From an uncultured Sutterella sp. (GTDB lineage: Bacteria; Pseudomonadota; Gammaproteobacteria; Burkholderiales; Burkholderiaceae_F): a stretch of DNA of 12,100 nt. The stretch spans positions 1 through 12,100 of the forward strand of contig UQNA01000065.1 in the NCBI GenBank assembly GCA_900542195.1, written 5' to 3'. The notes beneath the pieces were generated by a model. It did no database searches and was not told where the DNA came from. It saw only the letters and a list, made by a program, of their open reading frames with translations. The position numbers were made by a program, and so were the translations under genes. This document shows positions 1 to 6,298 of this stretch, in pieces. Position 1 is the stretch's first letter. Each line of letters begins with the position of its first letter.

Positions 1-9
1 CCAATTCCT

Positions 10-29
10 CCTCGGGTTGAAACCCGAGG
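10..29. repeat. GC-rich hairpin, possible IS200/IS605 end or REP-like element
   Basis: A perfect inverted repeat: CCTCGGGTT (10-18) and AACCCGAGG (21-29), folding as a 7-bp CCTCGGG/CCCGAGG stem with a TTGAAA loop. It lies 7 bases before the nadX Shine-Dalgarno. It has no following T tract on either strand, so it does not look like an intrinsic terminator. A closely similar hairpin occurs at 12054-12074, which suggests a dispersed family. The identity as an insertion-sequence end or REP element is inference from this shape alone; the flank before base 1 is not visible. Confidence 0.5.
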
Positions 30-47
30 TATCCTTGGAGAAGTTAG

Positions 48-848
48 ATGAAAACGGTCTCTCTTATTGGATGCGGAGCCCTGGCCTCGATTTTTGTACA
101 AAATTTTTGGAAGTTAGACAATGAATGGAAGCTCGTTAACGTCTACGGCAGAGAAGGAAAAAGCAAAAGTGCTTTCGAAGAACGTTTTGAGCTTAAGGTA
201 GAAACTGATTTTGAAGACTTCCTTGCTTGCGCCGGCGAATATGTCGTTGAGCTGGCAGGAGGCGGGGCCGTTAAAGAAACTTGTATTCCTGTCCTAAAAA
301 ACGGCAAAAACTACGTTTGTATTTCTATCGGTGCACTGGCTGATAATCATTTCCTTGAACAAGTCAAAGCTGAGGCTGAGCTTTCGGGAGCTGCTGTTTA
401 TATTGCCAACGGAGCAATCGGCGGTCTGGATTTTCTTCAGACTTTGAGCTTTTCTGATTATCCGTATTCAGTCTCAATCGAAACATGCAAAAATCCGAAA
501 GGACTCGAAGGTTCGCCGGGGCTGCATGGAAGACTTCTGTCGAAGACAGAAAGAGAAATTGCTTTTGACGGGACGGCTCAAGAAGCTATTAAAGGTTTCC
601 CTAAGAATGTCAATGTTGCCATTGCAACTCAATTAGCGTCTGAGTCTGAGCAGATTCAGGCTAATTTGGTTTCTGAGCCTGGCCGTACCAGTAATGAACA
701 TATTATCCGCGTGCGGTCCGAGACTCTAAATGCCACATTGAGTTTTGAAAGCAAGCCGGACAAAGCCAATCCGAAATCCAGCGTATCTGCTGCTTTAAGC
801 GTTTTGGCTTTGCTGAAAAACTTGAGCAGCTCAATTCGCTATTTCTAG
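48..848 (+). CDS. nadX: L-aspartate dehydrogenase (NadX family)
   Basis: Predicted NAD(P)-dependent aspartate dehydrogenase, which oxidises L-aspartate to iminoaspartate (an NAD precursor used by NadA) or runs in reverse; it should act in the cytoplasm. The 266-residue length is normal for the family. Visible marks are an N-terminal Rossmann glycine motif (IGCGALAS, about 7-14), ANGAIGGLD at 120-128, FPKNVNVA at 184-191, a histidine at 218 in the position of the family's catalytic His, and the C-terminal NPKSS at 241-245 followed by an alanine/leucine-rich helix. ATG 48 is chosen because GGAG at 37-40 lies seven bases upstream and the Rossmann strand begins immediately. The gene stands alone on this strand, convergent with rlmI, so its upstream operon context is not visible. 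NadA-feeding and catabolic roles cannot be told apart here. Confidence 0.88.
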   Translation: MKTVSLIGCGALASIFVQNFWKLDNEWKLVNVYGREGKSKSAFEERFELKVETDFEDFLACAGEYVVELAGGGAVKETCIPVLKNGKNYVCISIGALADNHFLEQVKAEAELSGAAVYIANGAIGGLDFLQTLSFSDYPYSVSIETCKNPKGLEGSPGLHGRLLSKTEREIAFDGTAQEAIKGFPKNVNVAIATQLASESEQIQANLVSEPGRTSNEHIIRVRSETLNATLSFESKPDKANPKSSVSAALSVLALLKNLSSSIRYF

Positions 849-853
849 TCCGG

Positions 854-879
854 AAAAGAAAAAGGAGCCTCTCGGCTCC
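854..879 (-). terminator. Rho-independent terminator of the lpxL-dapF-DUF484-rlmI block
   Basis: On the minus strand GGAGCC (879-874), loop GAGA, GGCTCC (869-864) is followed directly by TTTTTCTTTT (863-854). This is a textbook intrinsic terminator 20 bases after the rlmI stop. On the plus strand the same stem is followed only by CGTTCCTTTG, so it would terminate nadX poorly. Confidence 0.85.
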
Positions 880-899
880 CGTTCCTTTGTCGGCTTTTG

Positions 900-2135
900 T
901 TAGCCGGCGGTATTGGCGCCGCGGCTGACTAAATGGAGTCCCTTCAGATATTCGCCTTCGGGATGAGTCATTAAGAGAGGATGGTCAGATCCTGCTCCCA
1001 GTCTTGAAATCATCCATGCGTCGGTCTTTGCATCAATTACTGCACCTGCAACGATTTTTTGGAACAAGTCGACATCAATTGCTCCTGAGCAGGAGAACGT
1101 CAGCAGCTGACCGCCTTCATTTAAGAGTCTCAAACCATTGAGGTTGATATCTTTATATGCTCTGGCTGCTTTCTCGACATGATGGTGGCTAGATGCGAAC
1201 TTCGGCGGATCCAAAATCACCAAATCGAATTTTTCTCCGGCGTCTCTATATTTTCTTAGCTGTTCAAAGACGTTGGCCTCAACCCATTTCATCTGAGATT
1301 CGTCAAATCCGTTGAGTTTGGCGTTCGACTTGGCCATTTCAAGGGCATCGGCAGAAGAATCAATAGAGATGACTTCTTCAGCGCCGCCTTTCGCTAAGGC
1401 GAGAGAGAAGCCGCCGGTGTAGCAGAAGCAATTTAAAGCACGCATGCCTCTGCCGTGCACTTTTCGGAAGGTTTCAGCTAATTGGCGTGCAAGGCGGCGA
1501 TTGTCTCTCTGGTCAACATAGAAACCGGTCTTATGGCCCATACGGACATCAACGCCGTAAAGAATTCCGTCTTCATCGATTTGAATTTTTTCAGGAGGTT
1601 CTTCTCCCTCAAGAACTTCTTTTCTCTCCGGGAGGCCTTCGCGGGCGCGTGTAGCTGCATCAGATCTGTCGAAAACTTGTGTAAATCCGGTGGCATCGGT
1701 CAGGGCTTTTCCAATTTCAGGACGCCATTTTTCGACACCAGCAGCCTGAAATTGAGTGACCAACTGTGTGTCATATTGGTCGACGATCAGACCCGGCAAG
1801 AAATCGGCCTCGCCAAAGATCAAGCGAATGGCATTGGTGCGGCTCTTGAGATTATCACGGGCGCGAATAGCTTCGAATACACGTGCACGAATCCATTCTT
1901 CATTGATGACATCCTTTTCGTTAAACGACCAGCAGCGGGCGCGTAAGGCTGATTCCGGAGAATAAGCTCCCCACGCTAAAAAGTTGCCTTTGTTGTCCAC
2001 GATTTTGATGGTGTCGCCGCTCTGAGGTTTCCCTTTTACATTAGCTACGCCGGTGGAATAAACCCAAGGATGTCTTCTGAGAAGAGCACGTTCTTTTCCG
2101 GGTTTAAGAATTAAAGTAGGAATATTAGTTTTCAT
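900..2135 (-). CDS. rlmI: 23S rRNA (cytosine-1962-C5)-methyltransferase RlmI
   Basis: Class I SAM-dependent rRNA methyltransferase of the RlmI/YccW family, expected to make m5C1962 in 23S rRNA. The 411 residues begin with a PUA-type RNA-binding domain (about 5-75, with RRHPWVYS at 20-27). The catalytic domain follows: MGHKTGFYVDQRDNR at 199-213, SAM-binding motif I LNCFCYTGGF at 234-243, DPPKF at 309-313, and FSCSGA at 347-352 with the probable catalytic Cys349. Its start lies 5 bases after the DUF484 stop (AGA TAA CTCAT ATG). There is no good Shine-Dalgarno, so translation is probably coupled to the upstream gene. It is the last gene before the terminator at 854-879. It sits where xerC is often found next to dapF and DUF484, which is unusual. 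As a SAM consumer, it shares the window with metK, but nothing links the two. Confidence 0.9.
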   Translation of the reverse strand: MKTNIPTLILKPGKERALLRRHPWVYSTGVANVKGKPQSGDTIKIVDNKGNFLAWGAYSPESALRARCWSFNEKDVINEEWIRARVFEAIRARDNLKSRTNAIRLIFGEADFLPGLIVDQYDTQLVTQFQAAGVEKWRPEIGKALTDATGFTQVFDRSDAATRAREGLPERKEVLEGEEPPEKIQIDEDGILYGVDVRMGHKTGFYVDQRDNRRLARQLAETFRKVHGRGMRALNCFCYTGGFSLALAKGGAEEVISIDSSADALEMAKSNAKLNGFDESQMKWVEANVFEQLRKYRDAGEKFDLVILDPPKFASSHHHVEKAARAYKDINLNGLRLLNEGGQLLTFSCSGAIDVDLFQKIVAGAVIDAKTDAWMISRLGAGSDHPLLMTHPEGEYLKGLHLVSRGANTAG

Positions 2136-2140
2136 ATGAG

Positions 2141-2842
2141 TTATCTGGTTAAACGCAGCAAGGCTGCCTCAGCAAGCGGCAGCGCACCTGACAAGAAATC
2201 TTGAACGTCAGGGGCCTTGAATGTAGAAACGTCAGGCGAAGCTAGACAAATTGCACCGAATGTTATCCCATTTGGCGCTTTAATTGGAATGAGAATGACT
2301 CCTTTGGTTTCGGAGATTGGTACACCGAACCAAGAGGCAATTTCTGAACCCGAATTTTCTCCGATAAACATTTCAGGCATTTCAGAGATCTCTGATTCAA
2401 CCTCTTCAGAGAAGCGCTTGGTGAAGGGCTGCCCTTCAAATTCCGTGCGGTAAAGCCAAAGACGAAGGATGCCGTGCTGGACTTTAAAGAACTTTTTGAA
2501 TTGCTCCAATAGGATTCCCGGGATTTGGTAGTCTTTAGTGACTGCGACGAGGGCGACCGCCATCTCAAGAAGAGATTTTGACAAGCCGGCTTGTTTCTTT
2601 TCCAGTTCTATTTCACGCGCTGCGATTTCTTCCTCACGCAGCTCATAAGTCGTGAGACTTGCCCTTAGAACTTCGTTTTGGCATTCAATAATGCTTCGAG
2701 TTCCTTCTCGATTTTGGCGCGGCGGTACCAGTCTGCAAAAAACATCTGAATGAGTACGGAAATATTCCGGATTCTTCAACAGATAATCTTTGACAAACTG
2801 AGCAGGATTAAACCCTTCAGGAAGTTCGATATCGTCTGCCAT
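2141..2842 (-). CDS. DUF484 family protein (GAF-like fold)
   Basis: A 233-residue protein of the DUF484 family, whose biochemical function is unknown. The N-terminal helical segment (about 9-45: FNPAQFVKDYLLKNPEYF, then SDVF..LVPP) is the characteristic family start. It is followed by a charged, probably coiled-coil stretch (about 58-90, rich in E, R and K) and a C-terminal GAF-like domain (about 95-233) with FGAICLAS near 196-203. No catalytic residues or membrane segments are evident. The gene starts 10 bases after the dapF stop with GAGG in the intervening stretch, and ends 5 bases before rlmI, so it is clearly in an operon. The dapF-DUF484 pairing is conserved across beta- and gammaproteobacteria. 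Family assignment is from residue patterns and position; any ligand is unknown. Confidence 0.82.
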   Translation of the reverse strand: MADDIELPEGFNPAQFVKDYLLKNPEYFRTHSDVFCRLVPPRQNREGTRSIIECQNEVLRASLTTYELREEEIAAREIELEKKQAGLSKSLLEMAVALVAVTKDYQIPGILLEQFKKFFKVQHGILRLWLYRTEFEGQPFTKRFSEEVESEISEMPEMFIGENSGSEIASWFGVPISETKGVILIPIKAPNGITFGAICLASPDVSTFKAPDVQDFLSGALPLAEAALLRLTR

Positions 2843-2852
2843 AGTGCCTCAT

Positions 2853-3704
2853 CTATAGTTCGATTTCACTGTCAAAAACCATTTCGGCAGGACCGCGAAG
2901 GTAAATATTCATCCCTTCTCCTTCCCATTCAAGGGTTAAGGTACCGCCAAGATTTTCCAGCGTCACCGGGCTTTCCATTGCTTCGTTTTTGATAGCCGTT
3001 GCCGCGGCTGCGCAGTTCCCCGTTCCGCAAGCTAAAGTCTGACCGGCACCTCTTTCCCATACGGCGAATTTACCGTGATGAGGATCTTGGATTTGGAGAA
3101 AACCGACATTTACGCGGGCAGGGAATGCCGGATGGTTTTCAATGAAAGAACCAAGCTCTTTAATCGGAGTCTCGTCTAAATTTTCAACCTGAATAGTGAC
3201 GTGGGGATTACCGATAGAGGAGATCGAGAACCACCAAAGCTTTCCTTGAAAGGATACGGCCCACTGCTTTTCTCCGTTGATTTCTCTCTCTGGAAGACCC
3301 TTGGGATTAAACGGCAGATCAGAAGGACGGAAAGAAGGAGTATTCATCATGACTCTAACGGAGCCATCGTCCAATAGTTCCGGTTCAATGATTTCTTTGA
3401 CGGTCTCTACCTTGATTTTTTTCTTATCCGTAAGGCCCTTGTCGTGAACATATCGGGCAAAACACCTTGCGCCGTTGCCGCACTGTTCAACTTCTCCGCC
3501 GTCGTGGTTGAAAATCCTGTACTTGAAGTCAACGTTTGGAAGTTCGGTTTTCTCGATGACTAAGACTTGGTCGGCGCCGACCCCGAAGTGCCTGTCAGCT
3601 AAAAATCTAATATTTTCCGGCGACAAGTTGAATTGTTCTTTGGTCGAGTCGATAACGACAAAATCGTTGCCGGCCCCCTGCATTTTTGAAAACTTAATCT
3701 TCAC
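2853..3704 (-). CDS. dapF: Diaminopimelate epimerase
   Basis: Converts LL-diaminopimelate to meso-diaminopimelate in the lysine and peptidoglycan pathway, in the cytoplasm, without a cofactor. The 283-residue protein has both active-site cysteine motifs: NHDGGEVEQCGNGARC at 66-81 (Cys75) and GQTLACGTGNCAAA at 221-234 (Cys226). It also has the N-terminal KMQGAGNDFVVID at 7-19. The start is a GTG codon (3704-3702), chosen because it gives the canonical family N-terminus and is preceded by an AAGAGGT Shine-Dalgarno. It lies 60 bases downstream of the lipid A acyltransferase gene and 10 bases upstream of DUF484. No defects are visible. Confidence 0.96.
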   Translation of the reverse strand: MKIKFSKMQGAGNDFVVIDSTKEQFNLSPENIRFLADRHFGVGADQVLVIEKTELPNVDFKYRIFNHDGGEVEQCGNGARCFARYVHDKGLTDKKKIKVETVKEIIEPELLDDGSVRVMMNTPSFRPSDLPFNPKGLPEREINGEKQWAVSFQGKLWWFSISSIGNPHVTIQVENLDETPIKELGSFIENHPAFPARVNVGFLQIQDPHHGKFAVWERGAGQTLACGTGNCAAAATAIKNEAMESPVTLENLGGTLTLEWEGEGMNIYLRGPAEMVFDSEIEL

Positions 3705-3716
3705 AAAGACCTCTTA

Positions 3717-3744
3717 GAAAAGTCGGGAGTTAAACGACTATTTT
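3717..3744 (-). terminator. Weak terminator or attenuator between lpxL-like gene and dapF
   Basis: On the minus strand AGTCG (3739-3735), a 9-base loop and CGACT (3725-3721) form a 5-bp stem that extends through A-T pairs past a bulge and runs into TTTTCT. It is short and AT-rich, so at best it would reduce read-through from the acyltransferase gene into dapF. It could equally be chance. Confidence 0.3.
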
Positions 3745-3764
3745 AAGGCCTTGGACGCGGTTCT

Positions 3765-4673
3765 TCATAGGTTTTCGTAAACTGATGGTTCTCCGTCCGG
3801 CCTCGTTTTGAATCTTCTGTGCGACCACAGATATTGATCGGGGTGTTTCAGAATAAATTTTTCCAATTCTTGCGTTATGCGGAGGGTATCGGCTTCAGCG
3901 TCATCCGTGGGAAAATTCTCCAAAGGAGCCGATAGATGCATGGTATAGCCTTCCGGAGTAGTTTCCGCAATTCCCCAAATGACTTTGGCCTTTGTCAGTT
4001 TGGCGAGCTTTGAGACCATGGGGAGGGTGGCGGCCGGGACTCCGAAAAAAGGAACAAAGATGGAGTTTCTTTTGCCGTGATCCATATCCGGGAGGTAGTA
4101 AAAAGATAAACCGGAACGGATAGCACGGATTACTTCCTTCATTGCGGAATTGGATTTCGGGATCAGGACAGGGTCGGAAAATCTTTTTCTGGCATCGTAG
4201 AAAACCTTATCCCAAAGCGGATTGGACTGCGGCTGATAAAGAGAGCAGCCGCGATAGAACGTATTGATGCCGATTCCTCCCTGGTCTAAGCCTACAAAGT
4301 GGGGAGTGACCACGATGACGGGATGTTCTTGAGTCAGTTTCAGGAACTCTTCTTTCCCTTCAAACTTAACGTAATTTTGAACTTCTTCACGCGTACCCTT
4401 AATGAGGACGCTATGGTCAATGGCTGCTCTCAAGAGATTTCGGAATACGCCTTTTGCGACTTCTTCTCTTTTTTCTGCCGGCCAGTCCGGGAAGCACAGC
4501 TCCAGGTTGCGGAGCGTAACTTTTCTTCTTTTCGGTATGACATACCATGCTAGGGCTGCAAGCCAGTTAGCAACTCTGGTTCGAGAGGACTGTTTCCACC
4601 CGGAGGTTGACTTCATCATGGCAATAGCACACCGAGAAAAGAAACGGTTCAAAGCAGATTTTTTCTTCGCCAT
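3765..4673 (-). CDS. LpxL/HtrB-family lipid A acyltransferase
   Basis: Predicted late lipid A acyltransferase that adds a secondary acyl chain to Kdo-lipid IVA (or its lauroylated form) at the inner face of the cytoplasmic membrane. The 302-residue length fits the family. The key evidence is the HX4D catalytic motif, HFVGLD at 125-130 (His125, Asp130). Further evidence is the family segment VTLRNLELCFPDW at 52-64, LPDMDHG at 194-200, FVPFFGVPAAT at 206-216 and the C-terminal YLWSHRRFKTRP at 281-292. The N-terminus is basic with a weakly hydrophobic patch (about 34-47), and no cleavable signal peptide is seen. In Burkholderiales, lpxL-type genes commonly sit between metK and dapF, as here. Which acyl position is modified (LpxL or LpxM role) cannot be read from sequence, so no symbol is given. 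It starts 216 bases from divergent metK. Confidence 0.88.
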   Translation of the reverse strand: MAKKKSALNRFFSRCAIAMMKSTSGWKQSSRTRVANWLAALAWYVIPKRRKVTLRNLELCFPDWPAEKREEVAKGVFRNLLRAAIDHSVLIKGTREEVQNYVKFEGKEEFLKLTQEHPVIVVTPHFVGLDQGGIGINTFYRGCSLYQPQSNPLWDKVFYDARKRFSDPVLIPKSNSAMKEVIRAIRSGLSFYYLPDMDHGKRNSIFVPFFGVPAATLPMVSKLAKLTKAKVIWGIAETTPEGYTMHLSAPLENFPTDDAEADTLRITQELEKFILKHPDQYLWSHRRFKTRPDGEPSVYENL

Positions 4674-4735
4674 TTTTAAGTTCTTTGAAATATTTTTCTG
4701 TTAAAGTCCAATTCTACGTAAGAACTAGGATTGTA

Positions 4736-4750
4736 TTTCGCATTGCGAAA
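4736..4750. promoter_or_regulatory. Perfect palindrome in the metK promoter spacer, candidate operator
   Basis: TTTCGCATTGCGAAA is a perfect 7+1+7 palindrome (TTTCGCA / T / TGCGAAA). It fills the spacer between the -35 and -10 of the metK promoter, where a bound dimeric repressor would block polymerase. The cognate regulator is not identifiable from this window. The site could also affect the divergent acyltransferase promoter. Confidence 0.5.
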
Positions 4751-4751
4751 G

Positions 4752-4757
4752 ATTATA
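4752..4757 (-). promoter_or_regulatory. Candidate -10 element for the lpxL-like gene
   Basis: On the minus strand 4757-4752 reads TATAAT, a perfect sigma70 -10, about 80 bases before the acyltransferase start. The -35 is poor (CTTTAA at 4779-4774, 16-base spacer). It overlaps the metK -10 on the other strand, so the two divergent promoters may compete for polymerase. Confidence 0.3.
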
Positions 4758-4764
4758 GTTCTCG

Positions 4765-4828
4765 GGCGCTGAGTTAAAGGACAACTTGCGGAGCGCTGCC
4801 GGAAGGCTAAATAACCGCTAAAGCGTCT
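4765..4828 (+). ncRNA. SAM-II-class riboswitch aptamer upstream of metK
   Basis: An H-type pseudoknot with the SAM-II layout. P1 pairs GCGCU (4766-4770) with AGCGC (4792-4796), plus a G4765-U4797 wobble. The loop begins GAGUUAAA, where the family has GAUUUAA. The pseudoknot helices are GCGG (4788-4791) with CCGC (4815-4818), and GGAC (4779-4782) with GUCU (4825-4828). Between them lies the conserved GCUAAA (4817-4822), preceded by UAAAU (4808-4812), as in the family's UAAAU...GCUAAA core. Helix sequences differ from my recollection of the well-studied example but still pair, which supports structure. An extra small hairpin GCC-GGAA-GGC (4798-4807) sits in the linker. The ligand is inferred to be SAM from the family and the metK context. 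A covariance-model search would settle the class. Confidence 0.8.
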
Positions 4829-4851
4829 TGAAGAAGCTCTTCAATGACGCT
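4822..4851 (+). promoter_or_regulatory. Antisequestor hairpin of the metK riboswitch
   Basis: AGCGTCTTGAAGA (4822-4834) pairs with TCTTCAATGACGCT (4838-4851): 13 base pairs, one bulged U (4845), loop AGC. Its 5' arm uses 4825-4828, the same bases as the aptamer's second pseudoknot helix. Its 3' arm uses 4849-4851, needed by the Shine-Dalgarno-sequestering helix. It should therefore form when SAM is absent. No T tract follows directly, so it does not read as a terminator. Confidence 0.7.
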
Positions 4852-4887
4852 GTCTCCTTTGTGTTAAATATTTTTTTAGGTGACAGC
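4849..4887 (+). promoter_or_regulatory. Shine-Dalgarno-sequestering helix of metK
   Basis: GCTGTCTCC (4849-4857) pairs with GGTGACAGC (4879-4887): eight Watson-Crick pairs with one U-U mismatch, plus a possible U4858-A4878 pair. This covers the whole AGGTGA ribosome binding site (4878-4883), which lies 6 bases before the metK ATG. The loop is A/T-rich and includes seven Ts (4871-4877). This helix and the hairpin at 4822-4851 are mutually exclusive at 4849-4851. Confidence 0.7.
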
Positions 4888-4889
4888 AA

Positions 4890-6077
4890 ATGTCTAAAAA
4901 CGAATACTTATTTACTTCTGAGTCCGTATCAGAAGGCCATCCGGACAAGGTGGCAGACCAGATTTCCGACGCAATTCTTGATGCCATTCTCGAACAAGAT
5001 CCAACCGCCAGAGTGGCAGCCGAGACTTTGTGTACAACCGGCACCGTTATGCTGGCCGGTGAAATTTCCACGACAGCCAACGTCAATTACACTGACATCG
5101 TTCGCGCTACTTTAAAGAGAATCGGCTATGACGACAGCAGCTACGGTATTGACCACAAAGGCTGTGCCGTATTAGTGGCTTACGACAAACAATCTCCCGA
5201 CATTGCTCAGGGCGTCAACAACGCTCAGGACGATCCTTTGGAAAAAGGCGCCGGCGACCAAGGTTTGATGTTCGGTTATGCCTGCGATGAAACCGATGCA
5301 TTGATGCCGGCTCCGATTTACTACGCCCATAGACTTGTTGAACAGCAGTCTTTGATGCGCCGCAGCGGTGAAATGCCTTATTTGCGTCCGGACGCTAAGA
5401 GCCAGGTCACGATGCGCTATGTTGACGGCAAACCGGACTCCGTTGAAACCGTTGTTCTGTCTACTCAGCATGCTCCAGAGATGAGTGACGGAGAAAAAAT
5501 GAAGCCTGAATTCGTTCAGGCCGTTATCGACAAAATTATTCGTCCGGTATTCCCGCCTGAAATGCTCAAGGACACCAAGTTCTTGATCAACCCGACAGGC
5601 CGTTTCGTTATCGGCGGTCCGCAGGGCGACTGCGGTTTAACCGGCCGTAAGATCATCGTTGATACATACGGCGGTGCTTGCCCGCACGGCGGCGGTGCTT
5701 TCTCCGGTAAAGATCCGACTAAGGTTGACCGCTCTGCTGCTTATGCTTGCCGTTACGTCGCTAAGAACATTGTTGCTGCCGGACTTGCACGTCAGTGCCA
5801 AATTCAAGTTGCATATGCTATCGGTGTTGCTAAACCTGTCAATATTACGGTCTACACGGAAGGTACAGGCGTCATTCCTGATGAAAAGATTGCTGAATTA
5901 GTTCGCGAACATTTTGATCTTCGCCCAGCCGGCATCATCAAAATGCTTGATCTGCAGCGTCCGATTTACAGCAAGACAGCTGCATACGGCCACTTTGGAA
6001 GAGAAGAACCGGAATTCACATGGGAACGTACTGACAAGGCTGCTGACTTGAGAAAGGCTGCCGGACTCGATAAGTAA
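4890..6077 (+). CDS. metK: S-adenosylmethionine synthetase (methionine adenosyltransferase)
   Basis: Makes S-adenosylmethionine from methionine and ATP, releasing phosphate and pyrophosphate; a cytoplasmic Mg/K-dependent homotetramer in the family. The 395 residues contain the ATP-site motif GHPDK at 16-20, signature GAGDQGLMFGYA at 120-131 and the glycine-rich P-loop-like signature GGGAFSGKDPTKVDRS at 267-282, all intact. The start ATG follows AGGTGA by 6 bases and gives the normal MSKNEYLFTSESVSEGHPD-type N-terminus. Codons look strongly biased, consistent with high expression. The gene is monocistronic: its own promoter and riboswitch lie upstream and a strong terminator follows at 6093-6132. 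Control is predicted to be negative feedback by SAM on translation, possibly with a repressor at the promoter palindrome. Confidence 0.98.
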   Translation: MSKNEYLFTSESVSEGHPDKVADQISDAILDAILEQDPTARVAAETLCTTGTVMLAGEISTTANVNYTDIVRATLKRIGYDDSSYGIDHKGCAVLVAYDKQSPDIAQGVNNAQDDPLEKGAGDQGLMFGYACDETDALMPAPIYYAHRLVEQQSLMRRSGEMPYLRPDAKSQVTMRYVDGKPDSVETVVLSTQHAPEMSDGEKMKPEFVQAVIDKIIRPVFPPEMLKDTKFLINPTGRFVIGGPQGDCGLTGRKIIVDTYGGACPHGGGAFSGKDPTKVDRSAAYACRYVAKNIVAAGLARQCQIQVAYAIGVAKPVNITVYTEGTGVIPDEKIAELVREHFDLRPAGIIKMLDLQRPIYSKTAAYGHFGREEPEFTWERTDKAADLRKAAGLDK

Positions 6078-6092
6078 TTTTTCCTCTGAAAT

Positions 6093-6132
6093 CAAAAAAT
6101 CCCATTCCTCAACAAAAGGATGGGATTTTTTG
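6093..6132. terminator. Bidirectional rho-independent terminator after metK
   Basis: CAAAAAATCCCATTCCT (6093-6109) pairs with AGGATGGGATTTTTTG (6117-6132), with a single bulged T, around a CAACAAA loop. The A and T tracts flank the GC core on both sides, so it can work in either direction. It lies 15 bases after the metK stop and ends the metK transcript. Confidence 0.92.
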
Positions 6133-6234
6133 CGTTCCAGTTCTTACCATCTCCTCACCTAATAAAAATTTGCCTCTAAGAATTTTTTTAAAGTTTGTTA
6201 AAACACTCTTTGGATGAAGGAATACCCGAAGACC

Positions 6235-6270
6235 TTGAACGTCAGAGTTTTCAAAAGATTATGCTAAATA
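6235..6270 (+). promoter_or_regulatory. Possible promoter of the AbgA-like gene
   Basis: TTGAAC (6235-6240) is a fair -35. The -10 is uncertain: TATGCT (6260-6265) at a 19-base spacing, or the TGCTAAATA stretch (6262-6270) read as an extended -10. A promoter is expected here because the metK terminator at 6093-6132 isolates the gene. The rest of the 221-base gap is AT-rich with no other structure that I can support. Confidence 0.3.
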
Positions 6271-6298
6271 CTTTGAACCTCGTGACGGAAAGAACACC

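Larger units (their letters stand above)
4731..4759 (+). promoter_or_regulatory. metK promoter (sigma70-type)
   Basis: TTGTAT (4731-4736) and TATAGT (4754-4759) are separated by exactly 17 bases. The predicted transcription start, about 7 bases beyond the -10, is near 4766. That coincides with the first base pairs of the riboswitch stem P1 (4765-4770), which independently supports the assignment. This leaves a leader of about 124 bases. Confidence 0.65.

Noticed and set aside
10..29. Intrinsic terminator of a gene before the window.
   Set aside because: Neither side of the stem is followed by a T tract, on either strand.
1482..1946. A 154-codon open frame on the plus strand within rlmI.
   Set aside because: It is antisense to a clearly conserved methyltransferase and its translation has no family features; it is a shadow frame.
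4788..4851. SAH riboswitch, because GGAGCGCTGC resembles the start of that motif.
   Set aside because: The SAH class needs a downstream GCGCTC-type strand to pair with GAGCGC, and it is absent. The SAM-II arrangement explains P1, both pseudoknot helices and the GCTAAA segment better.
4822..4877. Rho-independent terminator or attenuator in the metK leader, with the seven-T run at 4871-4877.
   Set aside because: The T run is 19 bases beyond the hairpin and not adjacent, and the hairpin's 3' arm instead overlaps a strand complementary to the Shine-Dalgarno, so translational control fits better.
6214..6267. A 17-codon reading frame upstream of the AbgA-like gene.
   Set aside because: It has no Shine-Dalgarno, no recognisable peptide pattern, and it overlaps the likely promoter region.
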